From Paracoccaceae bacterium (lineage in GTDB: Bacteria > Pseudomonadota > Alphaproteobacteria > Rhodobacterales > Rhodobacteraceae), in contig JANSYF010000006.1 in the NCBI GenBank assembly GCA_024742575.1, positions 1-64,000 on the forward strand: a stretch of 64,000 nucleotides of DNA. The letters are read 5' to 3'. Shown here piece by piece: positions 8,722-18,009 of this stretch. The notes under the pieces are model-generated. The model was not told where the DNA came from. It saw only the letters and a list, made by a program, of their open reading frames with translations, and did no database searches. The position numbers were made by a program, and so were the translations under genes. Position 1 is the stretch's first letter. Every line of letters begins with the position of its first letter.

Positions 8722-10533
8722 TCAGCTGAGGATTGTGACCTTGCCTGTGTTGCCATCGACACGGATCCGGTCACCTGACTTGATCTTCGAACTGGCAGAC
8801 CCCGTACCAGTCACCGCTGGCAAGCCGTATTCACGACACACAATCGCAGCGTGGCTCATCATGCCGCCAATGTCGGTGACGGTGGCTTGGATCTTGCCGA
8901 AGACAGGTGCCCAGCTTGGCGCTGTGACCGGTGCCACGAGGATTTCACCCTGCTGGATTTCATTCAGGTGCTCGGGGCTGCGGATCACACGGGCGATCCC
9001 CTCAACAGCGCCGGGGCTGGCGGCCATGCCGACCATATCGCCACTATCATCGTCGCTACCGATCCAATTTTTAATCGAATCCGACGTGATCCCCCAAAGC
9101 ATGATTGTAAACGGCTCGGTGATAACCTCTGGCGGATTGTTCAGCGCGGGCTGTGGCGCCTGCGTTGCAAGGGCGTCTATGATGCCCTTCCGGCGCGCGA
9201 TCTCTTCGGGCCAATAAGCGGGTCCTGCCCAATCGCCCCCCGTCGCCCATGCATTGCCGTAATCAAAGATCACATCGCGCACTTCGTTGCGATCAAGATA
9301 GAACATGCCATCCTCAGTCGGCCAGAAGCCTTCTTCGTGCAGCAGCTTGGATAGCGCACGCATCTTTTTCCAGAACACGCCCATCGACCAATGTTCGATA
9401 TAGAAATTGTGATCCTCGACGTAGGGGTAGACCGTACGCGCAAGGCCCAGCTTGCCTTGGAAGGCCTCGGCCGCTTCGGGTGACATCATTTCCTGATACT
9501 CGGATGCGATGCGATCGCGTTCTGCATGAAGCGCCTCCATTGGGCGTTCGATGGTTTCACCGGCCTGAACGCGGGCGACGTAGTCACGCAGATATCCCAT
9601 CGGGATGTCCAGATTCTCGTTCCAGTATTTGTCAGTCGAATAGAAGCCGTTGCCTGTGGTGTAGTTGAACCAGGGATCTTTCGCGGCTTCCCAGGCGGCA
9701 ACCCATTTCTTTCCGTTTTCCAACACGTTGACGGCTGCCAAAGCCTCTTCGGCAGAGCCCTTCTTCAAGGCACCCGCCACGCCAAGCTCAACCGCGAGAC
9801 GCGCGAGTTTCTTCAATTCGTCATCGGGACGGAACAGATCGCTGTCGTGGCCCTGCACCATCTTGGCTATCGCCTGATCCGGAATCGTCGGAAACTGCTC
9901 TTTCATGAAGCCGAAGAAGTCGAGGTAGGCCGCATATCCTAGGTTCAGGAATTCGAAGTGATACTGCCACGTCCGATAGATCAACTGGATCATTCGGTCG
10001 TAGTTTTCGGTCAATGCAGTGGTGTTATCCAAACCGACGCCGTCTTTAACCCATGCCATCGGAACCACATCGGGAAGTTTTTCGAATTCGATCGCTTCCA
10101 TCTCGTCAATGTTGGCTTTGACCTTCTTGTGCCAGTTTTCCAGAAGCGTTGGCCAATTCTGGAAATAGTGGCCTGCACGCTCCATGAACTGCGGAATGCG
10201 GGCCTCGATCTTTTCAGGCGGGACACCTATCGGCGACATGTAGACGTAGCCGTTGTGGATCCGGTAATCGACACCGTTTGCAGGTGGCACAAGATAGTGG
10301 CGTGTATTGTATTGACCCAGGCATTTGACAGCGAATTCGACCGTCAATGTATCGAACGGCTTGAACGGGTTCGGCCAATGCTGGCTGTCGCAGAACCAGA
10401 ACTTCTGATCTTCCTTCTCACGCAACGCGGGCTGGAATTTCAGATAATAGGGATACAGGTCTTCCCAGCCTTCGGCACCCGCGGGCGCTTTGAGGTCATA
10501 GGCGCTCGGAAACATTGGCGTTGTTGCGTCCAT
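8722..10533 (-). CDS. Phosphotransferase subunit with PEP-synthase-like mobile His domain (phenylphosphate synthase alpha-like)
   Basis: 603 residues (about 68 kDa). The C-terminal about 90 residues are the swivelling phosphohistidine domain of PEP-utilising enzymes, with GGMMSHAAIVCREYGLPAV and probable phospho-acceptor His561. The first about 500 residues form a large tryptophan- and tyrosine-rich region I cannot assign precisely. The pyruvate/PEP-binding TIM-barrel domain of PEP synthase is missing, so the acceptor is not pyruvate. With the ATP-binding protein at 10564-11625 it reproduces the 70 + 40 kDa split of phenylphosphate synthase, which phosphorylates phenol using ATP to give AMP and Pi. 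Here the acceptor is probably an alcohol made by the neighbouring P450. GGGAGGAG precedes the ATG. Confidence 0.82.
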   Translation of the reverse strand: MDATTPMFPSAYDLKAPAGAEGWEDLYPYYLKFQPALREKEDQKFWFCDSQHWPNPFKPFDTLTVEFAVKCLGQYNTRHYLVPPANGVDYRIHNGYVYMSPIGVPPEKIEARIPQFMERAGHYFQNWPTLLENWHKKVKANIDEMEAIEFEKLPDVVPMAWVKDGVGLDNTTALTENYDRMIQLIYRTWQYHFEFLNLGYAAYLDFFGFMKEQFPTIPDQAIAKMVQGHDSDLFRPDDELKKLARLAVELGVAGALKKGSAEEALAAVNVLENGKKWVAAWEAAKDPWFNYTTGNGFYSTDKYWNENLDIPMGYLRDYVARVQAGETIERPMEALHAERDRIASEYQEMMSPEAAEAFQGKLGLARTVYPYVEDHNFYIEHWSMGVFWKKMRALSKLLHEEGFWPTEDGMFYLDRNEVRDVIFDYGNAWATGGDWAGPAYWPEEIARRKGIIDALATQAPQPALNNPPEVITEPFTIMLWGITSDSIKNWIGSDDDSGDMVGMAASPGAVEGIARVIRSPEHLNEIQQGEILVAPVTAPSWAPVFGKIQATVTDIGGMMSHAAIVCREYGLPAVTGTGSASSKIKSGDRIRVDGNTGKVTILS

Positions 10534-10563
10534 TTGGTGTTCTCCTCCCAGAGATATCTTGAG

Positions 10564-11625
10564 TTATTTCTTCGATCCAACAGGGTTGTTCAGAGCCCCC
10601 ACCATGCCCATCATGCCTGTTGAAAAACTGGTCTTGGCCGGTTCCACCGGGTTTTGGGACCAAACGGTTTCAGGGCGGCTTTGCAGCGCAACAAGGTTCT
10701 CGCCCTCGGGCATGTCTGCATCAAAGGCCCATTCAACGTCTTGTGGGCATTTGTTTTGGCGCTCCAACGCTTTTGCAAGTTGTGCCACAGCAATGATCTG
10801 CGCGTCGGTCAGGCATTGGGCCTGGCGTCGGTCTGCCCCCACTTCGCGCTCCACGGTTGTCGCGGCGATCACATCGGGTACCAGTTCAACGTGTTTGTCG
10901 AAAATCTTGCGGTCGATGACTTCCATCAGGACTTTCTCGACGGTGTAATTGTCCGGGGTGACGATTCCCGAAACGACGAGTTCCCCAAGGCCGTAAGACG
11001 CATCGATTACGATGCGCGTGCGGTCACCGGTCAGTGGATCGAGTGTCATGGCCACGCCCGCAGTCTGCGCGTTCACCATTTTCTGAACCGCGACACTCAT
11101 CAAAACGTCAATCTGGCCCAGGTTGTTGTTGTGGCGGTACTTCATTGCACGCGCTGTAAACAGTGAGGCCCAGCAGTCACGCACGTGTTCGACAACTGCG
11201 TCTGCGCCGACGACCCAAAGGTACGTGTCCTGCTGACCCGCAAAGGACGCATCCGGCAAATCTTCGGCGGTTGCCGAAGATCTTACGGCAACGGGAAGGT
11301 CATCGCCCATGGCATTGTAATCAGCGCGAAGTGCAGCTTCGACCTCGGGGGGCATCTTATGTGACCGAAAGCGGATCTGGATCGCTTGCGCAGACCGCTC
11401 TAGCGACACAACATCATCAAACGTCGTGCTGGCCAACTGGGTTTCGATTTCGCCCCGAAGCCCAGTTTCGTCGAACATGGCAAGGTAGGCGTCTGTCGTC
11501 ACGGCAAACCCTGTCGGCACGGCCACACCTGCCTGCGTCATCTCGCCAAGGCTGGCACATTTACCGCCAACGCGGGCGTGATCTTTTGTGCCAATTCTGT
11601 CGAATGAGAGCGTGAACGAGGTCAT
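10564..11625 (-). CDS. ATP-binding (PPDK-N / PEP-synthase N-domain) phosphotransferase subunit
   Basis: 353 residues from the ATG at 11625, which overlaps the P450 stop by one base (TAATG) behind GGAGG. It shows the order of the pyruvate phosphate dikinase N-terminal ATP-grasp domain: GGKCASLGEM (substrate/ATP loop), VRSSATAEDLPDASFAGQ, VQKMVNAQTAGVAMT, DPLTGD and the terminal DVEWAF with LQSRPETVW. There is no mobile His domain and no PEP-binding barrel; the His domain is supplied in trans by the next gene. Known reaction of such pairs: ATP pyrophosphorylates the histidine of the partner, releases AMP and Pi, and the phosphoryl group moves to an acceptor. Acceptor identity is unknown. Confidence 0.88.
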   Translation of the reverse strand: MTSFTLSFDRIGTKDHARVGGKCASLGEMTQAGVAVPTGFAVTTDAYLAMFDETGLRGEIETQLASTTFDDVVSLERSAQAIQIRFRSHKMPPEVEAALRADYNAMGDDLPVAVRSSATAEDLPDASFAGQQDTYLWVVGADAVVEHVRDCWASLFTARAMKYRHNNNLGQIDVLMSVAVQKMVNAQTAGVAMTLDPLTGDRTRIVIDASYGLGELVVSGIVTPDNYTVEKVLMEVIDRKIFDKHVELVPDVIAATTVEREVGADRRQAQCLTDAQIIAVAQLAKALERQNKCPQDVEWAFDADMPEGENLVALQSRPETVWSQNPVEPAKTSFSTGMMGMVGALNNPVGSKK

Positions 11626-12866
11626 TATTTTGCCTCCAAACCAAGATCCACCGTTACCTGATTTGGAACGCGGAACGAGACATTGTGAAGGTATTCGATG
11701 CACTGATCCGGCTTCATCGACATGTTGGGGAAGCGGGCCGTCAATTCGCGCAGCATGATGCCGAATTCCATTTTGGCCAGCTGAAAACCGATACAGAAGT
11801 GGATACCGTATCCGAAGCTGAGGTGATTGCGCGCATTCTTACGTTGAATGTCAAAGGCTTCCGCGTTCTCGAACACGTCGGCATCGCGGTTGCCTGACCC
11901 CATTATTAGCAGAATGTCGGCCCCTTCGGGAATGGCTATCCCCCCGATTTCTGTGGCCCTCTTGGCGCGGCGGCGCCACGAAACGATGGACGGTTCAAAC
12001 CGCAGGATTTCTTCAGTCGCGGCCGGAATAAGGCTTGGATCGGCACAGATGGCATCCCAAGCGTTTCGGTTAGACATCAACGTGATCACCGCGTTTGCCA
12101 TCAACGTCGTCGTCGTTTCGTGCCCGGCAAAAAGCACCGAATACATCAAGCCAGCGATTTCTTCATCCGTGATATCGGCTCCTTCGGCCTGTACCGTCAC
12201 CATATCAGTCGGAAAATCATCTCCCGGCGCCTTTTTGCGTGCCGCCACCAAGCCACGGCAATAGGCCCAGTAATCGACCATTTTCTGCGCCAGCGGCAAC
12301 TGTTCCTCGTCACTCAGATCGCCCCATGTCAACAGCGCCCGGCTGGCCGCCCAGTCTTTGACTTTTGGCACGTCTTCGTCCGGAATTCCCATCAGTGCAA
12401 ACAACACCAAGGCCGGCACATCATAGGCCACGTCACGAAAGAAATCGCACTCCCCGACTTCAGCGATCTTGTTTAGATGACGGTCAACGATCGCTTCGAT
12501 CTGTGGTTGAATCGCCTTGAAGCGTCGCGGCCCAAATGCAGATTGCGCTAGTTTGCGGATGCGGGTGTGATCTGGTGGGATACGGGCCGACAGCCCAGAG
12601 TAAACGGTAAAGCCGCCCTCTTTCATGATCTGCTTGCCAGCCTCACACATCGGGCGCATCGGCGCTTGCGCATTTTCAGACGAGAACGTGTCCCAGTCGT
12701 CGAAAACGCCCTTGATATCGGCGTGGCGCGTCACGATCCAATAGCCGCTTTCAGGGTCCTGGAAAACGGGCTGATCCTCGCGAAATTCCTTCCACTTGCC
12801 GTGAGGCGCACTTAGATCGAAGATGTTGAACTCTCCAACCTGTGCCTGTGCTTGAACGCTCATCAC
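11625..12866 (-). CDS. Cytochrome P450
   Basis: 413 residues, a soluble bacterial class I type P450. It has the I-helix oxygen-activation motif AGHETT, the K-helix EEILR (ExxR), and the heme loop FGYGIHFCIG with proximal Cys358. No ferredoxin or reductase domain is fused, so it needs separate redox partners; the ferredoxin gene at the operon end is truncated. It is the first enzyme gene of the operon, 83 bases after the regulator gene, and its stop overlaps the phosphotransferase start. Hydroxylation of a non-activated carbon to give the alcohol for phosphorylation is an inference from order. A start one codon later (second Met) is equally possible. Confidence 0.95.
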   Translation of the reverse strand: MMSVQAQAQVGEFNIFDLSAPHGKWKEFREDQPVFQDPESGYWIVTRHADIKGVFDDWDTFSSENAQAPMRPMCEAGKQIMKEGGFTVYSGLSARIPPDHTRIRKLAQSAFGPRRFKAIQPQIEAIVDRHLNKIAEVGECDFFRDVAYDVPALVLFALMGIPDEDVPKVKDWAASRALLTWGDLSDEEQLPLAQKMVDYWAYCRGLVAARKKAPGDDFPTDMVTVQAEGADITDEEIAGLMYSVLFAGHETTTTLMANAVITLMSNRNAWDAICADPSLIPAATEEILRFEPSIVSWRRRAKRATEIGGIAIPEGADILLIMGSGNRDADVFENAEAFDIQRKNARNHLSFGYGIHFCIGFQLAKMEFGIMLRELTARFPNMSMKPDQCIEYLHNVSFRVPNQVTVDLGLEAK

Positions 12867-12887
12867 ATGTCCTCCCCGACATTCAAT

Positions 12888-12905
12888 GTGTGTTTAGACT
12901 CACAC
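12888..12905. promoter_or_regulatory. Inverted repeat upstream of the P450 gene
   Basis: GTGTG and CACAC arms separated by eight bases lie about 22 bases upstream of the P450 start, in the 83-base gap after the BTAD-type regulator. It is a candidate operator for that regulator. Short arms make chance occurrence possible. Confidence 0.3.
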
Positions 12906-12949
12906 TAGCGCACGCGCTTTGGTTTTTCTTTGGGAGACTTAAGTCGCTG

Positions 12950-14404
12950 TCAGGAAATGGAATTCACCAAGTCTGTTCTGAGTCGTTCCAAGGCATTGGT
13001 CTCGGGCTCTAAGTCCATCGCCTCCATCGCGTTCAGGTATTGGCGATACTGGCGTGCGATTGCATCGGACCGGTTCTGGGCTTGAAAGATACGCATCGCC
13101 TCAGCGTGCGCAATTTCACACACGGCGTCCATTTGCAGTGCCTTTTGGCAGCTTGCCAAAGCGTCCCGAAACTGCCCACGCTGGCGCAGGATCGCAGCTT
13201 TGTCTCGCAGCACTTTAAGGGCCATGTCACGGAACCATTCTCGTTTCGGCACGACCCAGTTTTCCATATCGTTCTCGAAATAGGTTGCAGACAGGTCTTC
13301 GAACAGATCCCCCGAATACAACCTGTCAGCGGCGTCCAATAATGTGACTGCCTCTTCTAGCTTTTCTGCCTTGGCCAGAACCTTGGCACGGTTGCAGAAC
13401 TGTTCAAAGGTTGCGATATCGATCCACGTACCCTCGGGCGGAACCAAAGTGTAATAGCTTCCATTTCGTCTGACGAAGCCGGAGCCGCCAAGTGTTTTGC
13501 GCAACATCGCAATGGCGTGATGAAGTCGCTTGCGCTTCTTTGTCTCGTCCGGCTCATCGGACCACAAAAGCTCAGCCAAATGATCAGTCGGCGCACCCTT
13601 TTCACCACGTTGAAGTAGATAGGCGAACAATAGCTTGGTCTTTCGTGGTGCACTTCCAGGAATGTCCCATTTGATCTGGCTTCCGTCTGATAAATACACT
13701 CTGAGGCGCCCGAAGCACCTGATCTTCCATATTTCATCCTTGCCGACACGCGGTCGCAGGCGGCGGGGCACCGTGATCCACTGAGGGTTGGCTCCGGACG
13801 CATCACCTTCGTCGTGAACGGGAGTGTTTTCGTAATCCGGAACAAGACGCCCCAGAACGAAACCGATCTGCTGCGAGATCGTGGCCCCCGCCTGATAGGC
13901 CGGTGGCAGCCAGAAAGGATTGTCATACAGGCCTGATGGTGCCAGAAAATGGCTGTGCCCGCGCAAGGCGGCCAATAGCTGATCTTCGATCATTAGACTG
14001 CGTGCGTATACGGAAACGATTGAAACCTGCGTGTCTTCAGCGATGCGGTCGCAAAATCCGCCCCACCGCTCAAAGTTTGCCGTCGCCGAGATGGTACCGG
14101 CCCCCCAGCGCATATCAACGATGACAACAGAGACAGAAGGTACCGCTTCGACGACTGCCTTGATGCGCCCGCTCACGTCGGCCAGTTTGATCGGAATATC
14201 GTCCAGCCCGGTTTGGGTGAAATCCAAACGGGTCTGGTTGGGGTAATTAGGCAGAAAACCCGGATCATCGGCAATAATAAGAACGCCAGTCGTGACAGCC
14301 AGCTGCACAAGGGCACCAGCCACGAAGTCATCGCCCGCGTCGTCACATATGAGCGAAGCATTCGAAGGGCGCACCCAGTCGACGCGGTTGCCAAAACTGT
14401 TCAT
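12950..14404 (-). CDS. MEDS/BTAD-type transcriptional regulator
   Basis: 484 residues. The C-terminal half is a SARP-like winged helix (about 230-330, with APRKTKLLFAYLLQRG and LHHAIAMLRKTLGG) followed by a helical bacterial transcriptional activation domain (BTAD, about 340-480, TPR-like). The N-terminal about 200 residues resemble the MEDS sensory domain known from methanogen/methylotroph regulators such as DcmR: VSVYARSLMIEDQLLAALRGH and NPFWLPPAY are in its C-terminal part. This assignment is less certain. It is on the same strand just upstream of the P450 operon and is its probable ligand-responsive activator. SARP/BTAD regulators are best known from actinobacteria. Confidence 0.78.
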   Translation of the reverse strand: MNSFGNRVDWVRPSNASLICDDAGDDFVAGALVQLAVTTGVLIIADDPGFLPNYPNQTRLDFTQTGLDDIPIKLADVSGRIKAVVEAVPSVSVVIVDMRWGAGTISATANFERWGGFCDRIAEDTQVSIVSVYARSLMIEDQLLAALRGHSHFLAPSGLYDNPFWLPPAYQAGATISQQIGFVLGRLVPDYENTPVHDEGDASGANPQWITVPRRLRPRVGKDEIWKIRCFGRLRVYLSDGSQIKWDIPGSAPRKTKLLFAYLLQRGEKGAPTDHLAELLWSDEPDETKKRKRLHHAIAMLRKTLGGSGFVRRNGSYYTLVPPEGTWIDIATFEQFCNRAKVLAKAEKLEEAVTLLDAADRLYSGDLFEDLSATYFENDMENWVVPKREWFRDMALKVLRDKAAILRQRGQFRDALASCQKALQMDAVCEIAHAEAMRIFQAQNRSDAIARQYRQYLNAMEAMDLEPETNALERLRTDLVNSIS

Positions 14405-14619
14405 TTCAACTTTCTGGCCTCCTTTCCGATTTGCGCGAAGACCTTCCTATGCACACATCGCATTGCACAGCTTTAGAGGTGCATGCGGCCTCTGACGAGA
14501 CCTTTTCAGCGGGGTTCATGGCTCCGTGCACCCCGAAGCGGGTGCCATAGTCAGTCTCTTTTGTTGCAGTAAATGTTATCAAAGGGGCGGCATCAAACCG
14601 CGGCAGGTTCAGATCTTTG

Positions 14620-15522
14620 TCAAGGCCGCTCCAAAATGAAATCGGGCACAATGCCTGCGGCCGAAACGGCCTTTTCGGCATCCTGTCCTGCAAAAAATCC
14701 GTAGTTCGCAATCAACGCCGACGCGATCCCCACGTTGCGTGCCCCAAGGATGTCTGTGTGCAGGCTGTCGCCGACCATCACCACACGCGACCGGTCCACA
14801 TCACCCAGTCGCTTAAAGGCCAAATCGAAGATATCCGCGAACGGCTTGCCGTAGAACTCGGGCGCTATCCCGGTACAATCAGCCAATCGGTGCGCAAAAT
14901 GGCCCGGCTCGACCGAGAACCCCGTCTCTCGTGGCGCGACGATATCGGGGTTGCCGACGAGCACTGGGCGTGGCCGTTTCCGAAGTGCGTCTTCCAGTAA
15001 CATCTGCCGCTCTTCGGTCCACGCAGCGCTGCCCACGAGCAAGAAACCTTCGACGGTATCGTAATCTTCGGGGGCCTCTTCGAGATAGGTCAATGTGAGG
15101 CCCTCAAGATCACGCAATCCCGTGCTGCGGGTGGCCATCAATCCCCAATGTAAACCGCTTCGACCGTTAAGCCCGGCCAGCAGCGTTGCCCTGCTGGTGA
15201 TCACATCTTCTGGATCGAAGTCGTATCCAAGTCGGACATACTTTTCGGTCAGGGCTTTGTGCGGAAAGCCTGCCGCATTCGACACCACCAGGACACGCTT
15301 GCCGTCGGACTTAAGGGCTTCAATGCGTTCTCGCGTTCCGGGGATTGCAGCGTCCCCGATATTCAAAACGCCAAATGCATCAAGAAGAAAGACGTCGAAA
15401 TCGTCTGCAATGTCCGCCAGCGAATTGGCGCGGCGATACTCTACGCCAGTTGGTACGACTAATGGCAGTCGGTGACGGACCGCTTCATACGCCTGAAACG
15501 CGGCTTCGGTCGACAGTGCCAT
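14620..15522 (-). CDS. HAD-superfamily class IIA hydrolase
   Basis: 300 residues from the ATG at 15522, which overlaps the upstream permease stop by one base; the longer open frame upstream is shadow. HAD motifs are DVFLLDAFGVLNIG (motif I, but with DAFG for the usual DxDG/DLDG), VLVVSNAAG (motif II) and VVMVGDSLHTDILGA (motif IV). Class IIA members (NagD-like) dephosphorylate small phospho-compounds. As the last gene of the phnDCEE-type transport operon it probably removes phosphate from the imported organophosphate or a metabolite of it. The substrate is unknown. Confidence 0.85.
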   Translation of the reverse strand: MALSTEAAFQAYEAVRHRLPLVVPTGVEYRRANSLADIADDFDVFLLDAFGVLNIGDAAIPGTRERIEALKSDGKRVLVVSNAAGFPHKALTEKYVRLGYDFDPEDVITSRATLLAGLNGRSGLHWGLMATRSTGLRDLEGLTLTYLEEAPEDYDTVEGFLLVGSAAWTEERQMLLEDALRKRPRPVLVGNPDIVAPRETGFSVEPGHFAHRLADCTGIAPEFYGKPFADIFDLAFKRLGDVDRSRVVMVGDSLHTDILGARNVGIASALIANYGFFAGQDAEKAVSAAGIVPDFILERP

Positions 15523-16337
15523 CAAATGATCGCCCCCCGTACTTTGGCAGACACCCATTCGCTGATGACTACTGCGGCAAGGATAACCAGCAAGATCAGA
15601 CTGACTTGGGGCCAAGCCAGAACGTTCAACGATGACGACAATTGCAGACCAATGCCGCCAGCGCCCACCAGCCCCAAGACCGTGGACTCGCGGATGTTGA
15701 TATCCCATCGGAAAACGGCAACGCCTGCAAAGGCCGGCATGATCTGCGGAACGATCCCATACGCCATCACCTGCCAACGCGACGCGCCGGTTGCGGTGAT
15801 CGCTTCGACCTGCGCGTGGTCAATTTCTTCAATCGCTTCGTAAAGTAGTTTGGCGCAGAACCCGATTGAGCGGATTGCAATCGCAATCACACCGGCAAAG
15901 ACCCCCGGTCCGATGATCGCGATCAGCAGCAGCGCCCAGATCAACGAATTAATCGACCGCGTAGAGACGATGACGAGCAATGCAATGGGACGTATTAACA
16001 GCTTTGATGGAGTCGTATTGCGTGCGGCCAGGAATGCAACGGGGACTGCAAGAAACAGCGCGATGATGGTTCCCAGCGTGGCGATGTTCAGCGTATCCCA
16101 GATCGGACGACCCAGTTGGGTGATATATTCCCAACGTGGCGGGGTGGCGCGTGTCCAGATATCATTGGCAATGCGTGGAGCATCCCAAACAAAGAACCAC
16201 GTGGTCGATTCCGAGATGATCTGCCAACAAATGGCAAAAACGAGGAGTCCCAAAAGCCAGCCGAACCAGCGGACAAGCTTTTCCCGAAGCGTGTGGCGGC
16301 GCCAGATTTGAGCACCTTCTTTTTCAAGCACCGGCAT
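15522..16337 (-). CDS. phnE: Phosphonate-type ABC transporter permease (second PhnE)
   Basis: 271 residues with several hydrophobic segments and a permease coupling region around AIEEIDHAQVEAITATGASRWQVMAYGIVPQIMP (EAA-type loop, split here across residues near 170-200), then [12 protein letters not shown] typical of PhnE. It forms the membrane channel with the PhnE-like protein encoded upstream; the two are diverged paralogues rather than copies. Start overlaps the upstream stop by one base. Substrate class follows from the binding protein. Confidence 0.9.
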   Translation of the reverse strand: MPVLEKEGAQIWRRHTLREKLVRWFGWLLGLLVFAICWQIISESTTWFFVWDAPRIANDIWTRATPPRWEYITQLGRPIWDTLNIATLGTIIALFLAVPVAFLAARNTTPSKLLIRPIALLVIVSTRSINSLIWALLLIAIIGPGVFAGVIAIAIRSIGFCAKLLYEAIEEIDHAQVEAITATGASRWQVMAYGIVPQIMPAFAGVAVFRWDINIRESTVLGLVGAGGIGLQLSSSLNVLAWPQVSLILLVILAAVVISEWVSAKVRGAII

Positions 16338-17152
16338 TATTGCACCCTCGCCCGAATGACGCCCGAGAGGTACTCCAGCGCCATTACGATACCGATGATC
16401 AGGATAAGAATGGCCGCTGCAGTATCATATTCATACCGATCAAACGCAGTATTCAGGGTTGCGCCGATGCCGCCTGCACCCACAAGACCAAGGATGGCAC
16501 TTTCGCGAAAGTTGATGTCGATCCGGTATATGGACAGTCCAACAAGTCTTGGCATGACTTGAGGTTGAACGCCATAATTGATCCATTGCATCCACTTTGC
16601 GCCTGACGCCTTGATCGCTTCGGCTTGCACCTTGTCCATCGATTCAATGTCTTCGGCCAAGAGTTTGGAAAGAAAACCGATTGTGGCAAAGGACAGCGTC
16701 AGGAACCCCGCCAACGGGCCAAATCCAAAGATCGCCACCAACAGGATCGCAACAATAATTTCCTGCAAAGCACGGCTTACGGCGACGATGCCCCGGCAAA
16801 TCACATAGACTGGCAAAGGCGCAATATTGCGCGCAGCCCCCAATCCGATGGGAATAGAAATTAGGATGCCGACAACGGACGCCGCTACGGTCATCACGAT
16901 GCTTTCCAGCAGGCCTTCCCAGATATCTCCAGCACGGCTTACAAAGTCCGGCTTCGTAAAAGCCAGCACGAACTGCCAGCCACGGTCGAGCCCTTCGTAA
17001 ACTCGCCCCCAATCGACTTCGATCGTCATGAACGCAGCGATCAGGTAGGCGACAAAGCCAGCAATCAACCCCCACCGCAAAACCGGGTTGCGAACAAAAT
17101 GCGGCTTGCGCCATCCCTGCCCCAACATGTCATCCAATTCGCGATGGCTCAT
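16337..17152 (-). CDS. phnE: Phosphonate-type ABC transporter permease (first PhnE)
   Basis: 271 residues with an N-terminal cytoplasmic stretch and about five or six membrane segments. The coupling loop [19 protein letters not shown] and the [16 protein letters not shown] motif are those of PhnE. It overlaps the ATPase gene end by four bases and the second permease start by one, so the whole transporter is made from one tightly packed message. Confidence 0.9.
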   Translation of the reverse strand: MSHRELDDMLGQGWRKPHFVRNPVLRWGLIAGFVAYLIAAFMTIEVDWGRVYEGLDRGWQFVLAFTKPDFVSRAGDIWEGLLESIVMTVAASVVGILISIPIGLGAARNIAPLPVYVICRGIVAVSRALQEIIVAILLVAIFGFGPLAGFLTLSFATIGFLSKLLAEDIESMDKVQAEAIKASGAKWMQWINYGVQPQVMPRLVGLSIYRIDINFRESAILGLVGAGGIGATLNTAFDRYEYDTAAAILILIIGIVMALEYLSGVIRARVQ

Positions 17153-17943
17153 TCTGCGGCCTCGACGTCTTCGTCGCTTTCGACGGCTTCGATGGTCGCT
17201 TCCCAGTCCTCTTCACCGTAGATTTCAGTCAGCTTTTCGGGTGTCATTCCCGCCGGAACGCCGTCGAACACGATCTCGCCGAACCGCAAGCCGACAATCC
17301 GCGGTACAAACATCTGCGCAAGGGCCACGTCATGGATGTTGATAATCGCAGCGAGCCCACGTTCGCGGCAAAGCTCGGTGATCAATCGCATAATCTGACG
17401 GCTGGTCTTGGGATCAAGGGACGCCGTCGGCTCATCCACAAGCAGAAGCTTTGGATTCTGGATCAGGGCACGGCAGATCCCGACGCGCTGACGTTGACCG
17501 CCCGACAATTCGTCCGCGCGTTTGTCAGCCATGTGCAGTAGCCCGACGCGATCCAAAAGGCGAAACGCTTCATCGACATCCGACTGCGGATAGCGTCGCA
17601 AAAAACTGCGCCAGAAGCCGACGTACCCCAACCGACCGGACAACACGTTTTCCATAACGGTCAACCGTTCGACCAAGGCATATTCCTGAAAGATCATGCC
17701 CATCTCGCGACGGGCACGGCGCAGCGCCCCGGACCCAAGCTGCGTCAAATCAGTGTTATCCAACAAGACAGCACCGCTTGTGGGCTCCACCAGACGGTTG
17801 ATGCAACGGATCATCGTCGATTTGCCCGCACCAGAGGGACCGATCAAAGCCAAAACCTGACCTTTTGGCACCTCAAGATCAATCGCTTTCAACGCCTGAT
17901 CACCGGTCTTGTATGTTTTTGTAAGCTTCTGAAGACGCAGCAT
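17149..17943 (-). CDS. phnC: Phosphonate-type ABC transporter ATP-binding protein
   Basis: 264 residues from the ATG at 17943, picked because GGTGGG lies just upstream and the protein then begins [11 protein letters not shown] like its family; a frame extending to 17979 is shadow. Walker A is GPSGAGKST, the signature is LSGGQRQR and Walker [13 protein letters not shown]. Its C-terminal about 20 residues are very acidic. It energises uptake through the two PhnE permeases on the inner face of the membrane. It follows the binding-protein gene by 66 bases. Confidence 0.93.
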   Translation of the reverse strand: MLRLQKLTKTYKTGDQALKAIDLEVPKGQVLALIGPSGAGKSTMIRCINRLVEPTSGAVLLDNTDLTQLGSGALRRARREMGMIFQEYALVERLTVMENVLSGRLGYVGFWRSFLRRYPQSDVDEAFRLLDRVGLLHMADKRADELSGGQRQRVGICRALIQNPKLLLVDEPTASLDPKTSRQIMRLITELCRERGLAAIINIHDVALAQMFVPRIVGLRFGEIVFDGVPAGMTPEKLTEIYGEEDWEATIEAVESDEDVEAAE

Positions 17944-18009
17944 ATTCACCCACCTAAAACGGCAATATGACAGGCCCATGACAGGCCTGTCTTGTCTGAA
18001 AGGATTGGG

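Noticed and set aside
15522-17152. Duplicate PhnE genes as an assembly or duplication artefact
   Set aside because: The two permeases differ throughout and are arranged as a normal heteromeric pair with one-base overlap.
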